A DNA stretch of 64,000 nt, taken from Vulcanimicrobiota bacterium. GTDB taxonomy: Bacteria > Vulcanimicrobiota > Xenobia > Xenobiales > JADMJV01. The position numbers and the translations under genes are program-made. The DNA lies in NCBI GenBank assembly GCA_019637395.1, contig JAHBVR010000003.1:248001-312000 (forward strand). The letters run 5' to 3'. The notes beneath the pieces were generated by a model. It ran no database searches. It had not been told where the DNA came from and worked only from the letters and a program-made list of their open reading frames with translations. Every line of letters begins with the position of its first letter. Positions within the stretch are counted from its first letter, which is position 1. This document shows, piece by piece, positions 1 through 9,194 of the stretch.

Positions 1-234
1 GTGCTGGTCGGAGAAGGCGGCACCTTTGAAGCGGCCCCGATCGTGGCCCGTGTGGACCTGCAAGACGACGTCCGCACGCCCTCGGGCTATCGCTGGACCA
101 GCAAAAAGGGCCCGAATTACCGGTTGACCTCAGGGCTTTTGTGTCAGTCCCAAGTCGTGACCGGCAGCGAACGACCGGTCGAGCTGGTCGTCCCCTGGAT
201 CCGGCGACTGCTGGGCGAACCCGAAGTTCTGTGA
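1..234 (+). CDS. NHLM-type HlyD secretion protein, 3' end only
   Basis: This is the last 77 codons of a gene that begins before the window. The C-terminus (PVELVVPWIRRLLG) matches how HlyD-type membrane-fusion proteins of NHLM/NHLP peptide exporters usually end, and the next two genes are the other parts of that exporter. The GTG at base 1 is in frame but is probably internal. The stop overlaps the GTG start of the next gene (GTGA), so translation is probably coupled. The role, inferred from family and context, is to bridge the ABC exporter to the outside during export of a modified leader-bearing peptide. Confidence 0.7.
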   Translation: MLVGEGGTFEAAPIVARVDLQDDVRTPSGYRWTSKKGPNYRLTSGLLCQSQVVTGSERPVELVVPWIRRLLGEPEVL

Positions 235-2375
235 GGAAACGCACGCCGACCGTCATTCAGATGGAGGCGGCCGAATGTGGTCCGGCCTCCTTAGCCATGA
301 TCCTGGCTTACTATGGGCGCTGGGTCAGCCTGGATGAACTGCGCGACCGCTGCGACGTCTCGCGTGACGGCAGCACCGCCTTGAATTTGCTCAAGGTCGC
401 CCGCCAATTTGGTCTGGAGGCGGGCGGTTGCAAGTGCCAGCCTGAGGAACTCAAAAAAATGGAGCTGCCGGTGGTGGTTTTCTGGAATCTCAACCACTTT
501 CTGGTGGTCGAAGGATTTCAGGGAGATCGGGTCTATCTCAATGATCCCGCTTCCGGTCCCAGATCGATTTCGTTTAAGGATTTCGACGAGAGCTTCACCG
601 GGGTGGCGCTCACCTTCAAGCCCGGGCCGGAATTTCAAAAGGGCGGAGAGCCACCCTCCGCTCTGGCCGGGCTGCAGCGGCGCTTCCGCGGGGCCGCCGA
701 GCCGCTGGTCTACCTGCTCACCACCAGCTTTCTACTGGTGGTGCCGGGTCTGATTACGCCGGCATTTCTGCAGATCTTCGTGGACGACATCCTGGGGCGG
801 GCTCTGCATTCCTGGACCATGTGGCTGCTGCTGGCCATGCTGCTGACGGCCCTGGTCAGCAGCCTGCTCAACGCGCTCCAGGGCTACATTTTACTGCGCC
901 TGGAGATCTTTCTCACCACCCGCAATTCCGCTCAATTTTTCTGGCACATGCTCAACCTGCCCATCCGCTTCTTTTCCAGCCGAATGGTGGGCGAATTGAG
1001 CAATCGCGTCAACTTGAATGACAAACTGGCGCAAATTCTAGCCGGTAAGGTGACGCTGGCGGGATTCCATCTGGTCATGGTGGGTTTTTACGCGCTGGTC
1101 ATGCTCTCCTACGACCGCACCATCACGGCCATCACCCTCTTGCTGGGCGCCATCAACGTGCTGGCCCTGGTGGTGGTGGGACGGCTGCGCACCGACTTGA
1201 ACGCCCGCTCTTTGGCTGACCAGGGAAAGCTACTGGGTGTGACCCTGGGAGCGCTGCAGGGCATCGAGTCGGTCAAGGCCTCCGGGCGCGAATCCGAACT
1301 GTTCTCGCACTGGGCCGGCTACCAGACGCGGGTGCTCAACGCCAGCCAATCCACCGGCTACATTCTAGCTCTGGTGGGCCTGCTGCCGCAGATGGCTACC
1401 GGTATCGGCAATGTAGCCCTGCTCGGCTACGGCGGTTGGCTGGTCATGCACGGTGTGCTCACGGTGGGCAACCTCATGGCCCTGCAGACCCTGCAGGCCA
1501 GCCTGCTGGGGCCGATCAACCAGTTGGTGGAACTGGCCGGGACTTTGCAGGAAGCGCGCGCCGACCTGAATCGCCTGGACGATAGCCTGGAGCAGAAAGA
1601 ACAAAGAAGCCCACAGTTGACTCCAGATGGACCCAGCCGGTTGAGCGGGCACATCGAGTTTCGCTCTATCACCTTCGGCTATCGCCGCCTGGCCGACCCG
1701 CTCATCAAGAACTTCTCTTTTGAAATTCAATCCGGCTCGCGCGTGGCCATCGTGGGAGCGACCGGCAGCGGCAAAAGCACCCTGGCCCGCCTGCTCACCG
1801 GCTTGTTTGAGCCCTGGGAAGGCAGCGTGCTCTATGATGGCTTCAAGGTTGAGGAATTGCCCCGGGTAGTACTTTCCTCCAGCGTCTCTTTAGTCGACCA
1901 GGACATCCTGCTCTTCGAAGGCACTTTGCGCCAGAACCTGAGCTTGTGGAATCCTGCCCTGTCCGACGAGGTGCTGCTGCAGGCCGCGCGGGACGCCTGC
2001 ATTTACGACACGTTGATGACTCGCGGGGGTGGTCTGGAAGGCTGGGTTAGCGAGGCCGGTCGCAATTTCAGTGGCGGCGAACGCCAGCGGCTGGAAATCG
2101 CCCGGGCCCTGGCCGTGCAGCCCAGCGTGCTGGTGATGGATGAGGCCACCAGCGCCCTGGACCCGACGGTGGAGCGCGAAATCGACCGGAATATCCGAGC
2201 CCGAGGCTGCACCTGCGTGATCATCGCCCATCGCCTCTCCACCATTCGCGACTCCGACCAGATCGTGGTGCTGGACCAGGGGCAGGTGGTCGAGACCGGC
2301 ACCCATGAGCAATTGATGGCCTCACCTCACGGCTACTACCGAAGTCTCGTTTTAGCGGAGCCGGCCGTCCAATGA
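231..2375 (+). CDS. NHLM/NHLP bacteriocin ABC transporter with C39 peptidase
   Basis: A 714-residue exporter that should cut the leader after a double Gly and pump the mature peptide. The N-terminal C39 cysteine protease domain shows Cys16 (in AAECGPAS), His89 (NLNHF) and Asp105 (LNDP). A membrane-spanning region follows at about residues 160-440. The ATPase domain has Walker A GATGSGKST near 509, signature FSGGERQR near 613, Walker B VLVMDEATS near 633 and the switch His in IIAHRLST. The GTG at 231 is chosen because it overlaps the previous stop and puts the catalytic Cys at the usual distance from the N-terminus; a longer in-frame reading from 141 would overlap the HlyD gene. It overlaps the next gene by ATGA. 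The likely substrate is the VAGG precursor encoded at 20.2-20.7 kb (inference). Confidence 0.9.
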   Translation: MRKRTPTVIQMEAAECGPASLAMILAYYGRWVSLDELRDRCDVSRDGSTALNLLKVARQFGLEAGGCKCQPEELKKMELPVVVFWNLNHFLVVEGFQGDRVYLNDPASGPRSISFKDFDESFTGVALTFKPGPEFQKGGEPPSALAGLQRRFRGAAEPLVYLLTTSFLLVVPGLITPAFLQIFVDDILGRALHSWTMWLLLAMLLTALVSSLLNALQGYILLRLEIFLTTRNSAQFFWHMLNLPIRFFSSRMVGELSNRVNLNDKLAQILAGKVTLAGFHLVMVGFYALVMLSYDRTITAITLLLGAINVLALVVVGRLRTDLNARSLADQGKLLGVTLGALQGIESVKASGRESELFSHWAGYQTRVLNASQSTGYILALVGLLPQMATGIGNVALLGYGGWLVMHGVLTVGNLMALQTLQASLLGPINQLVELAGTLQEARADLNRLDDSLEQKEQRSPQLTPDGPSRLSGHIEFRSITFGYRRLADPLIKNFSFEIQSGSRVAIVGATGSGKSTLARLLTGLFEPWEGSVLYDGFKVEELPRVVLSSSVSLVDQDILLFEGTLRQNLSLWNPALSDEVLLQAARDACIYDTLMTRGGGLEGWVSEAGRNFSGGERQRLEIARALAVQPSVLVMDEATSALDPTVEREIDRNIRARGCTCVIIAHRLSTIRDSDQIVVLDQGQVVETGTHEQLMASPHGYYRSLVLAEPAVQ

Positions 2376-5200
2376 AACGGGAAGAACTGCTGGCCCGGGC
2401 CGACATCCTGCTATGCCGCGGCAATGCCCCCGTCATTATCGACGATCCCGGCCGCGTCTACTGGGTGCTGGAAGGAGAAGTCGAGATCTTCCTGCTGCCC
2501 GACCAGGGAGAGCGCTCCCCCTGGCTGCGCCTGGGCGAGGCTGGCTGGATCTTCGGCCGCTCACCGGAAGCCACGGGTCGTCTAGCTGCTTATGCCACCA
2601 GCTCGGAGGGGGCGCGGGTCGCCGTCCTGCCGGTTGAACTGGTGGAAAAGGGAGGCGAGCTGTTCCTGGACGGGCTGCCCCCGCTGCTCGAGCAATATGG
2701 CCGCCACTTCGGCGGCCTGGCCCCCAAGAACACCACCTCGTTGCGGCCCGGTCTTAAAGCCAACCTGCTCTTCGAGAGCAATCATTACAATGCCGAGAGT
2801 GGGATCCTCTGGGTTCTCTCCAGCGGCGCCAACCTGCGGCTGGCCGGCGATAGCCAGGAGCCGCTGACCAGCTGGATTCCTTTGACCCGTTCGATCTGGG
2901 TGGACGCCACCGAGCGGACGCCGGTCGACACCCTGGACCAGCCCGCCATGGCCGCGCAGGGAGGCTGGGCCGCGGGGCTGCGCCGGCTGCAATTCAACAG
3001 CTATGGAGCCGCTCTGGAACAGTTTCTGGTGCGCCAGCGCGCCCTCAAGGAAGCCATTTCGTGGCGCCAGCAAACCAATGAAAGAGCCCTGAGCGCCGGC
3101 CTGGCCCAACTGGCCGCCATTCTACCGGGTTCCCAGGTAGAGAGGCTGGAGTTCGGGGAGGAAGAGTCGCTGGCGGCGCTGTGCCGCCAGTTGCAGCGAC
3201 TGTTCGGATGCCCTTTTCCCACCAATCTGGACCCGGGCCTGCCCAAGCCGCAGGCCCTGGCCCGGGCCGCCCGCTGCCGTTGGCGCGCGGTGGTGCTGCG
3301 CGAGAGGTGGTGGCAAGCCGACGCCGGCCCTATGCTGGTGGTCAAAGACAACGCCTTCGGCACCGTCTTCCGGCGCGGCAATCGCTACTGGTACCGTCCG
3401 GGCAGCGGAGCGGCGCCTCAAGTCGTGACCGCCGCCCTGGCCGCTCAGATGTCTCCTCAGGCCTTTGTCTTCTACCGGCCTTTCCCGCGCGAGCATCTAG
3501 GCTTAACCAGGCTGGTCTGGCTCTGCCTGGGTCTGGCCCGGCGGGAAGTGCTGATCCTGCTGGGATTGTCGCTGGTGTCGGCGCTGCTGGCCCTGCTGGT
3601 GCCTTTCGCCACCGGCCTGTTGATTGGGACGGTGCTGCCCAGCGGTCTGGAAAGCGAGTTGGGTCAATTAATTTTGGCCCTGCTGGTGGCCAGCCTGGCC
3701 GGCAATCTCTTTGGAATCGTTAAGTCGCTTACCCAGCTTCGTCTGGAGGGGATTCTGGACGCCCATTTGCAGGCTTCCCTTTTCGACCGCCTGCTGGAAT
3801 TGCCGGCTCCATTTTTCCGCAATTACTCCCTGGGCGATCTGGCTAATCGCGCTCTGGGTTTCAACTCGGTGCGCCAGGCTCTATCGGGTGCGGCCCTCAC
3901 CAGCCTGCTGGGAGCTCTCTTTTCGGTCTTCAGTCTGGCCTTACTCTTTTACTACAGCTTCCAACTGGCCTGGGTAGCCCTGGTCATCGCTTTGATCCAA
4001 ACCGCTTTGCTGGTGTTTGGGGGCCTGCTCCAGATGCGTTACCAGAGATTGCAGTTGAAGCTGGCCGGCCAGTTGGCCGGAGACGTGGCCCAATTCCTGA
4101 GCGGCATCGCCAAACTGCGAGTGGCCGGGGCCGAGGCGCGCGCCTTTGCGCAGTGGAGTGACGTTTTTGCCAGCTACCGCCAGTCCGTTTATCGTCTGCG
4201 CATCACCAATCTCTGGCTCACCTCCTGGCAGGGCCTGCTGGGACTATTGGGGCAGGCTGTATTGCTGGGCTTCACCGCCCACTTTGGATTTACCAAGTCG
4301 CTTTCGGCCGCCTCGCTCATGAGCTTTTTCAGCGCTTTTGGGCAGTTCACCAGCGGGCTCAGCTCTTTGACGTCGTCGCTCAACACGCTGCTGGGCATCG
4401 GTCCCACCATGGAGCGCGCCCGCCCGATCTTGGAAACGGTTCCCGAGGTCGAGCCGAACATGCCCACGGCCGCTCCGCTCCGAGGCCTGGTGGAGATCAA
4501 AGAGGCCTGGTTTCGTTTCGACACGCAGGACAACTGGGTGCTGCAGGGCGTCTCCATCCAAGCGCGCCCCGGCGAATTCGTGGCCGTGGTCGGCCCCTCG
4601 GGCGCCGGCAAATCCACCCTGCTGCGCTTATTACTGGGCTTTGAGGGAGCCCAACGAGGCAGCGTGCTTTATGACGGACAAAACTTACTGCAGGTGGATC
4701 GGGTTTCGCTGCGCCGCCAGTTGGGCGTGGTGCTCCAGGATGCTCGCCTCATGCCGGGCGACCTTTTCACCAACATCGTGGGCAGTTCGACGCTGACCGA
4801 AGAGGACGCCTGGCAGGCCCTCCGGCTGGCCGGTCTCGAAGAGGAGGTGCGGGCCATGCCCATGCAACTGCACACGGTGGTGACCGACGGGGGCGGCGGC
4901 CTGTCGGGAGGGCAACGCCAACGCTTGATGATCGCCCGCGCCGTGGTATCCCGCCCGCGCGTGCTGATTTTCGATGAAGCCACCAGCGCCCTGGACGCCA
5001 AAACTCAGGAAGAGGTCAGCCAGAGCCTGGCCAATCTGCAGGCCACCCGCATCGTGGTGGCCCACCGCCTCAGCACCATTCGCCAGGCCGATCGCATTTA
5101 CGTCCTTCACAACCACAAGGTGGAACAAGTCGGGACCTTTGACGAACTGGCCAACACGCCAGGATTTTTCGCCGAATTCGCCCGCCGCCAACTGGCCTGA
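2372..5200 (+). CDS. NHLM/NHLP export ABC permease/ATPase, second subunit
   Basis: A 942-residue ABC protein that pairs with the C39 protein in NHLM systems. The first ~350 residues are a soluble cytoplasmic region starting with a cyclic-nucleotide-binding/cupin-like fold (VYWVLEGEVEIFLL), as is usual for this subunit. A membrane domain follows at about 390-680, then the ATPase: Walker A GPSGAGKST near 741, signature LSGGQRQR near 844 and Walker B VLIFDEATS. There is no C39 domain, so it does not cleave the leader. The ATG overlaps the previous stop (ATGA), giving a three-gene translationally coupled export operon. No function outside peptide export is suggested. Confidence 0.88.
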   Translation: MKREELLARADILLCRGNAPVIIDDPGRVYWVLEGEVEIFLLPDQGERSPWLRLGEAGWIFGRSPEATGRLAAYATSSEGARVAVLPVELVEKGGELFLDGLPPLLEQYGRHFGGLAPKNTTSLRPGLKANLLFESNHYNAESGILWVLSSGANLRLAGDSQEPLTSWIPLTRSIWVDATERTPVDTLDQPAMAAQGGWAAGLRRLQFNSYGAALEQFLVRQRALKEAISWRQQTNERALSAGLAQLAAILPGSQVERLEFGEEESLAALCRQLQRLFGCPFPTNLDPGLPKPQALARAARCRWRAVVLRERWWQADAGPMLVVKDNAFGTVFRRGNRYWYRPGSGAAPQVVTAALAAQMSPQAFVFYRPFPREHLGLTRLVWLCLGLARREVLILLGLSLVSALLALLVPFATGLLIGTVLPSGLESELGQLILALLVASLAGNLFGIVKSLTQLRLEGILDAHLQASLFDRLLELPAPFFRNYSLGDLANRALGFNSVRQALSGAALTSLLGALFSVFSLALLFYYSFQLAWVALVIALIQTALLVFGGLLQMRYQRLQLKLAGQLAGDVAQFLSGIAKLRVAGAEARAFAQWSDVFASYRQSVYRLRITNLWLTSWQGLLGLLGQAVLLGFTAHFGFTKSLSAASLMSFFSAFGQFTSGLSSLTSSLNTLLGIGPTMERARPILETVPEVEPNMPTAAPLRGLVEIKEAWFRFDTQDNWVLQGVSIQARPGEFVAVVGPSGAGKSTLLRLLLGFEGAQRGSVLYDGQNLLQVDRVSLRRQLGVVLQDARLMPGDLFTNIVGSSTLTEEDAWQALRLAGLEEEVRAMPMQLHTVVTDGGGGLSGGQRQRLMIARAVVSRPRVLIFDEATSALDAKTQEEVSQSLANLQATRIVVAHRLSTIRQADRIYVLHNHKVEQVGTFDELANTPGFFAEFARRQLA

Positions 5201-5209
5201 AGTTGGGAG

Positions 5210-5455
5210 CCAGGGGAACGGCAAGCGGCTTGAGCAAACTTGGACCATCACCGGCTCAGACCAGCACGGATTACCTCGCTCCGGCGACGATGATGTCCTG
5301 ATTGCTCTGCTGAAGCTCGCCTCCGTCCAGGACCTCAAGGATCGCGTCGTCCAGTTCTCCCGCTATGAGTTGATGCAGATCCTGGAGTGGCCAACCATGG
5401 ACGCACCTACAAACGCATCGAAGCCAACTGGAGCAGATGCAGACTGTTGATGTAA
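5210..5455 (+). pseudogene. Relic of an RPA-type replication initiator
   Basis: The frame read through 5215-5395 gives WTITGSDQHGLPRSGDDD, VLIALLKLASVQDLKDR and FSRYELMQILEWP. These match the conserved core of the replication initiator protein A (RPA) family, recognised from memory. After the WP codons the similarity moves to another frame (NHGRTYKRIEANWSR), so a frameshift lies near 5390-5395. There is no start codon with a ribosome site, and the N- and C-terminal parts are missing. It is a short decayed fragment between the export operon and the next gene, and suggests that plasmid-type or mobile DNA once inserted here. Confidence 0.6.
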
Positions 5456-5499
5456 GCGAGACGTTTGTTGGTAGCACAAATGGGCCATATGTTAGGCCC

Positions 5500-8052
5500 A
5501 TGCGAAATGTGCTTGCGGCTCAATCTCTACTGTTATCCTTTATTCTAGTCGGTTGCGGAGGCGGTTCTTCAGGCACGGTAGCTTCCGGAGGGAATTCCAG
5601 TACTCCAGTCCAGAACAATCCGGCGCCCACGCAGAGTCCGCCGGTGCCGGCCGGGCCCAAGTCCACTTTGCAGTTGGTGCTGAATGTGGTTACTCCCCGT
5701 GCCATCGACTTTCTTGTTCATTCGTTTCGGCTTTCGTTGTATTCCGGCCAGGGCAATCAGGGAAATTTGGTGGCCGGTCCTTTTACGGTGGCCAAGGACT
5801 CGGGTCCCATTCAGACGATCAACTGGCCGTCGCTGCCAACCGGCAATTACTCTTTCCACCTGGAATTACTGGACGCTAGCGGTAATTTGCGCGGCACTTT
5901 TCTGCGCAGTGTGGAGCTGACGGCGGATCAGACGCTCACGATTACCGATCCAGCCTGGCTGGACGCTACTCAGCCGCCCCCTCAGGCCAATTCTTTTCCA
6001 GCGGGGGCCCGGCCTCAGGTCCAGCGGACGGAGGTTACCGGGACGTTAGATAGGATGGTATTGGACGCCGTCCGCCAACGGGTCTACATCAGTAACACGA
6101 GCGCCAATCAGGTTGAAGTCTACGACCTGAATCAGCGCGCTATGCTGCCGGCCATCGCCTGTGGAGGCAGCCCTCAAGGACTGGACTTAAGCGCCGACGG
6201 CCGCTACCTGGTCGTCTGTCCCTCGGCCGAATCCAAAATCCAGATGATCGATTTGACCACCGCGTTGCCCACTCCCGTCGACGTGCCCATGCCGCCGCCC
6301 CGTTGGGGCACCAACCGGCCACGCTACGTGGCTTGCGCAGCCAATGGCAAGGCTTTCTTTGGCTGCGTTTATAACGGTAGCGGCTTTACTGACATGTGGG
6401 AGTTGGATTTGGCCAGTCAGTCCATCACCCGACGCACGGAACGGCTGATCGACAATCCTACCTACATTCGAGCAAGCGGCGATCGTAAGACCCTGGCCTT
6501 TGCCGAGGGCAACAGCAGCGGCGGGGAGATTTTTCTCTATGATTCCGACAGCAACACCTTCGGCCCCGTTCGGAATGCTTACGACTACCAGAAATATGTC
6601 GCGGTGAATTCGGTCGGGACGCGATTTTTGTTTAGCGGAGCCTATTTCGACGTTCCTCTGCGCCGCCAGGGCGAGTTTTCCAACCAACTGGTGGACTTTG
6701 CCTATGATGGAAGCGATCGCTTCGGTTTCGGGGCGGCTTTTGGCCGCTCCCAGGTGGACTGGGTGGACGTGCGGCGGCAGCAGTGCATTCTCTCGATCGA
6801 TCTTTCGGCCAACCCGATTCAGTTGATATGCCTGTCGAATGGAAGGCGTTTGGTTGCTACTACCGCCAACGGCCTGGAAGACGTACAACTGCCGGCCAAT
6901 GTAGCCCCGCAAGTAGAAGCCTTGGAGCGTCTGGCCGTGCCCATCGGGGGAGATGGCAGCGTGACTTTGCAAGCATATGACCCGGAGGGCGACACCGTTC
7001 GTTATGAAGCCTTGGCGTTGCCCAACGGAGCCCAGCTCGATTCCAACACCGGCGTGCTGCGCTTCCGCCCCAGTGGGGGCGAAGCCGACAGCATCGCTCA
7101 GGCCACCATTTCCGTTCACGATGGGGTGAACTCAAGCAATGTGACTGTGCCTCTTCAGATATTGGCTCGCGACTCGGCCACCACTGTGCTGCCCATCGCG
7201 GGAGAGTTGAGTGACCTCTATTTCGACGCCGGAGAAGGTATTCTTTATGCCACCAACCGCGCGAAGAACCGGGTCGAGCGCGTCCGAGTGCAAGGCCCGC
7301 AGCATCTGCGGCCCATTGCCGTCGGCAGTCGCCCCCAGGGGTTGGACCGGGTGCCATCCACCTCGCAGTTGCTGGTGTGTCGCAACGATAGCGAATACCT
7401 GGAGGTGGTGGATACCAGCGCAGCGGCGGTCAACCGCTCTATTTTGGTGCCCAGCGATGCGAACGCCTACGACCGGCCCTATTCGGTGGGGGTGAGCAAC
7501 GCCGGGCGGGTGCTGGTGGGCCTGGATTATCCTGGGACCGGGTCGACTGTGCCCCGGGAAGTCAATCTTAATGGGGACGTGGTGACCCAGCGTTCAGACC
7601 TTGGCCGAATCAGTGAGCCCTACGCGATCCAGGCGTCGGGGGACCGCGGCCGCCTGGCCCTGGCCAGCGGTTCGCGCGGCTACCTCGTGGATGCTGCGCT
7701 GGCCAACCTGCAGACCCTCTTCATCACCCCCTACGTGCCTCCGCAGGTAGCTGGAGATATCGATGGTAGTCGTTGGTTATCCGGCGGCGGCCCGCATCTC
7801 TTCCAGCCGGGTAATTTCGACCTGGGAACCGTCGTCCCCCAACAGCTTTTCTACACCTGGCGCGGAGGGCGGGCCTACGGCCACAACGCCACCACTACCA
7901 TTACTCGCATCGACCTGGACCGATTCGCCGCCGAGAGGGAAGTGATTTTGCCTGTGCAGCCGACTGGTGCCATGGCGCTCAATGAAGCCGAGGATCAGCT
8001 TTTTGTGATTTGCCAGGGCGGTATAGCTGTGGTGCGTTTGGCAGCCCGTTAG
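5500..8052 (+). CDS. Lipoprotein with beta-propeller repeats and an Ig-like domain
   Basis: An 850-residue predicted surface lipoprotein. The chosen ATG at 5500 places a hydrophobic signal peptide directly before the lipobox LVGC; a longer in-frame reading from 5437 would bury that signal. A low-complexity Pro/Ser/Gly linker follows. Two blocks carry YncE/SMP-30-like propeller blades (ACGGSPQGLDLSADGRYL, AVGSRPQGLDRVPSTSQL). They are separated by an Ig/cadherin-like module at about residues 485-570 (ITLQAYDPEGD-type motif, here VTLQAYDPEGDTV). Such proteins are usually scaffolds or ligand binders; no enzyme motif is visible. It is followed by relic DNA and is not obviously part of the peptide pathway. 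A weak ribosome site precedes the ATG. Confidence 0.75.
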   Translation: MRNVLAAQSLLLSFILVGCGGGSSGTVASGGNSSTPVQNNPAPTQSPPVPAGPKSTLQLVLNVVTPRAIDFLVHSFRLSLYSGQGNQGNLVAGPFTVAKDSGPIQTINWPSLPTGNYSFHLELLDASGNLRGTFLRSVELTADQTLTITDPAWLDATQPPPQANSFPAGARPQVQRTEVTGTLDRMVLDAVRQRVYISNTSANQVEVYDLNQRAMLPAIACGGSPQGLDLSADGRYLVVCPSAESKIQMIDLTTALPTPVDVPMPPPRWGTNRPRYVACAANGKAFFGCVYNGSGFTDMWELDLASQSITRRTERLIDNPTYIRASGDRKTLAFAEGNSSGGEIFLYDSDSNTFGPVRNAYDYQKYVAVNSVGTRFLFSGAYFDVPLRRQGEFSNQLVDFAYDGSDRFGFGAAFGRSQVDWVDVRRQQCILSIDLSANPIQLICLSNGRRLVATTANGLEDVQLPANVAPQVEALERLAVPIGGDGSVTLQAYDPEGDTVRYEALALPNGAQLDSNTGVLRFRPSGGEADSIAQATISVHDGVNSSNVTVPLQILARDSATTVLPIAGELSDLYFDAGEGILYATNRAKNRVERVRVQGPQHLRPIAVGSRPQGLDRVPSTSQLLVCRNDSEYLEVVDTSAAAVNRSILVPSDANAYDRPYSVGVSNAGRVLVGLDYPGTGSTVPREVNLNGDVVTQRSDLGRISEPYAIQASGDRGRLALASGSRGYLVDAALANLQTLFITPYVPPQVAGDIDGSRWLSGGGPHLFQPGNFDLGTVVPQQLFYTWRGGRAYGHNATTTITRIDLDRFAAEREVILPVQPTGAMALNEAEDQLFVICQGGIAVVRLAAR

Positions 8053-8121
8053 GGAGCACTAAATCCGGGAGGATGGCTGAAAATGGGCGCCGGCTTGCTT
8101 AAGGGGAACGCCATTGTGTAG

Positions 8122-8340
8122 GCTCTGAGTCGGGTTCCGGTCGTCGTTCCTCCCAACTCGCGAAGCGCTCAAGAGATTGTTGAATTGCGGCAGGCCCCGG
8201 GTCTAAACCGGCAGACCATGGCGAAGATCCTGCCCGTTTCCTCATCCACCCTGGCTGGGAAAAGGAGCAGCGGAAGCCTTCCGGTTCGGCGCTTCGGTTG
8301 TTGCAGATGCTGGAGAAAAGTCGACCCGGCCGCGCTCTGG
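8122..8340 (+). pseudogene. Frameshifted XRE-family helix-turn-helix gene
   Basis: One frame gives SAQEIVELRQAPGLNRQTMA followed by KILPVSSSTLAG; from 8256 another frame continues with WEKEQRKPSGSALRLLQMLEKS. Joined, they make the typical HTH of a small XRE regulator of the kind paired with toxins, where S-TLAGWE is normally continuous. The break lies at about 8255, where a few bases appear to be missing. No partner toxin was seen. It looks like a dead antitoxin or regulator gene within a relic strip. Confidence 0.6.
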
Positions 8341-8779
8341 CCCATTTTGAACCCAGACTCTTCCTCGAGCGCAAAGGCGCCCCGGCGGCAGCTGCGGGCA
8401 TCTCCGTAAACGTGGCTTCGTGGGCACCGGTGACCGCTAACGTCTCGCTCGACAGCATTCGAGGCCGTTTCCAGGAAATAGCCAGCCACGCCGAAGTGGG
8501 TCTCTCGCATACTTGGATTACGGGCTCGCTCATCGTGGAAGCTGGGCCTCAATATTAGTCTGCTGATTTTGGTAATCTGGCCAACTGGCGTCGGGTCCCT
8601 GCATTTTTTTGAACCGCTGCCCTGGGCGCCCCACGGGAACGTGTTCGAGCTCCAGGGGTCTCGGTCTTTCTGTAGCACGGTCCTCGCGGTTGCCGGAGTC
8701 GCGGGCGAAGAGCAGGCGGGGGTCCCACAGTTGGCCCACTGCAGCTTAATGAACTGGCTGCCCCGGTTTTTCCGAAGCC
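8341..8779. other. Non-coding/relic stretch without recognisable gene
   Basis: Short open frames occur on both strands, but none has a credible start, ribosome site or recognisable motif, and they overlap each other. It lies between two gene relics (XRE and RHS) and is best read as decayed DNA. Confidence 0.5.
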
Positions 8780-9155
8780 GGGGTGGTGATATGGTTCATG
8801 GCCAGTTTATAGCCGTCGTTCTGGTAGGTCACCACCCCGCCGTCCGGTAGTTGGTAAGTGGCCAGGTCCTGGAAGACGATGAGCTTCTCGTCAAAACTCA
8901 GCGGGTGGCCTGCTGGCTTCGATTCTCATAGGCATACTTCAGCGTTCACCAGGGAGGGGTGCCTTTGCGGTAGTCCCGGTAGAGCAGTCGATTGCGTTCG
9001 TCGAAAATCTGGGTGCCGCGTACCCCATCAGGATACTGGATTTCGGGGGCTCTGCCCAGCAAGTCGTAGCCATAGTTCATGGTCTGGCCGTCGTGAATTA
9101 CCAGTTCACTCCGCTGATTGTAGGGCGAGAGCGCTGAACCCAGAGGCAACCGCAA
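8780..9155 (-). pseudogene. RHS/YD-repeat fragment
   Basis: On the minus strand, 9155-8946 reads MNYGYDLLGRAPEIQYPDG, then IFDERNRLLYRDYRKG, which are YD-repeat motifs of RHS proteins. Past 8946 the reading moves to another frame (FDEKLIVFQDLATYQLPDGG) and soon stops. An intact RHS protein is more than 1,000 residues, so only a scrap remains. The tip of an RHS toxin cassette is one possible source. Only the YD-motif part is well supported; the extension to 8780 is an estimate. Confidence 0.5.
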
Positions 9156-9194
9156 TGAAGATGAAGCCGCTGGCGAAGCGCCAGAGACAGAAGG

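Noticed and set aside
141..230. 30 extra residues at the front of the C39 ABC protein
   Set aside because: They overlap the HlyD gene and move the catalytic Cys away from its usual place; GTG at 231 is coupled to the previous stop.
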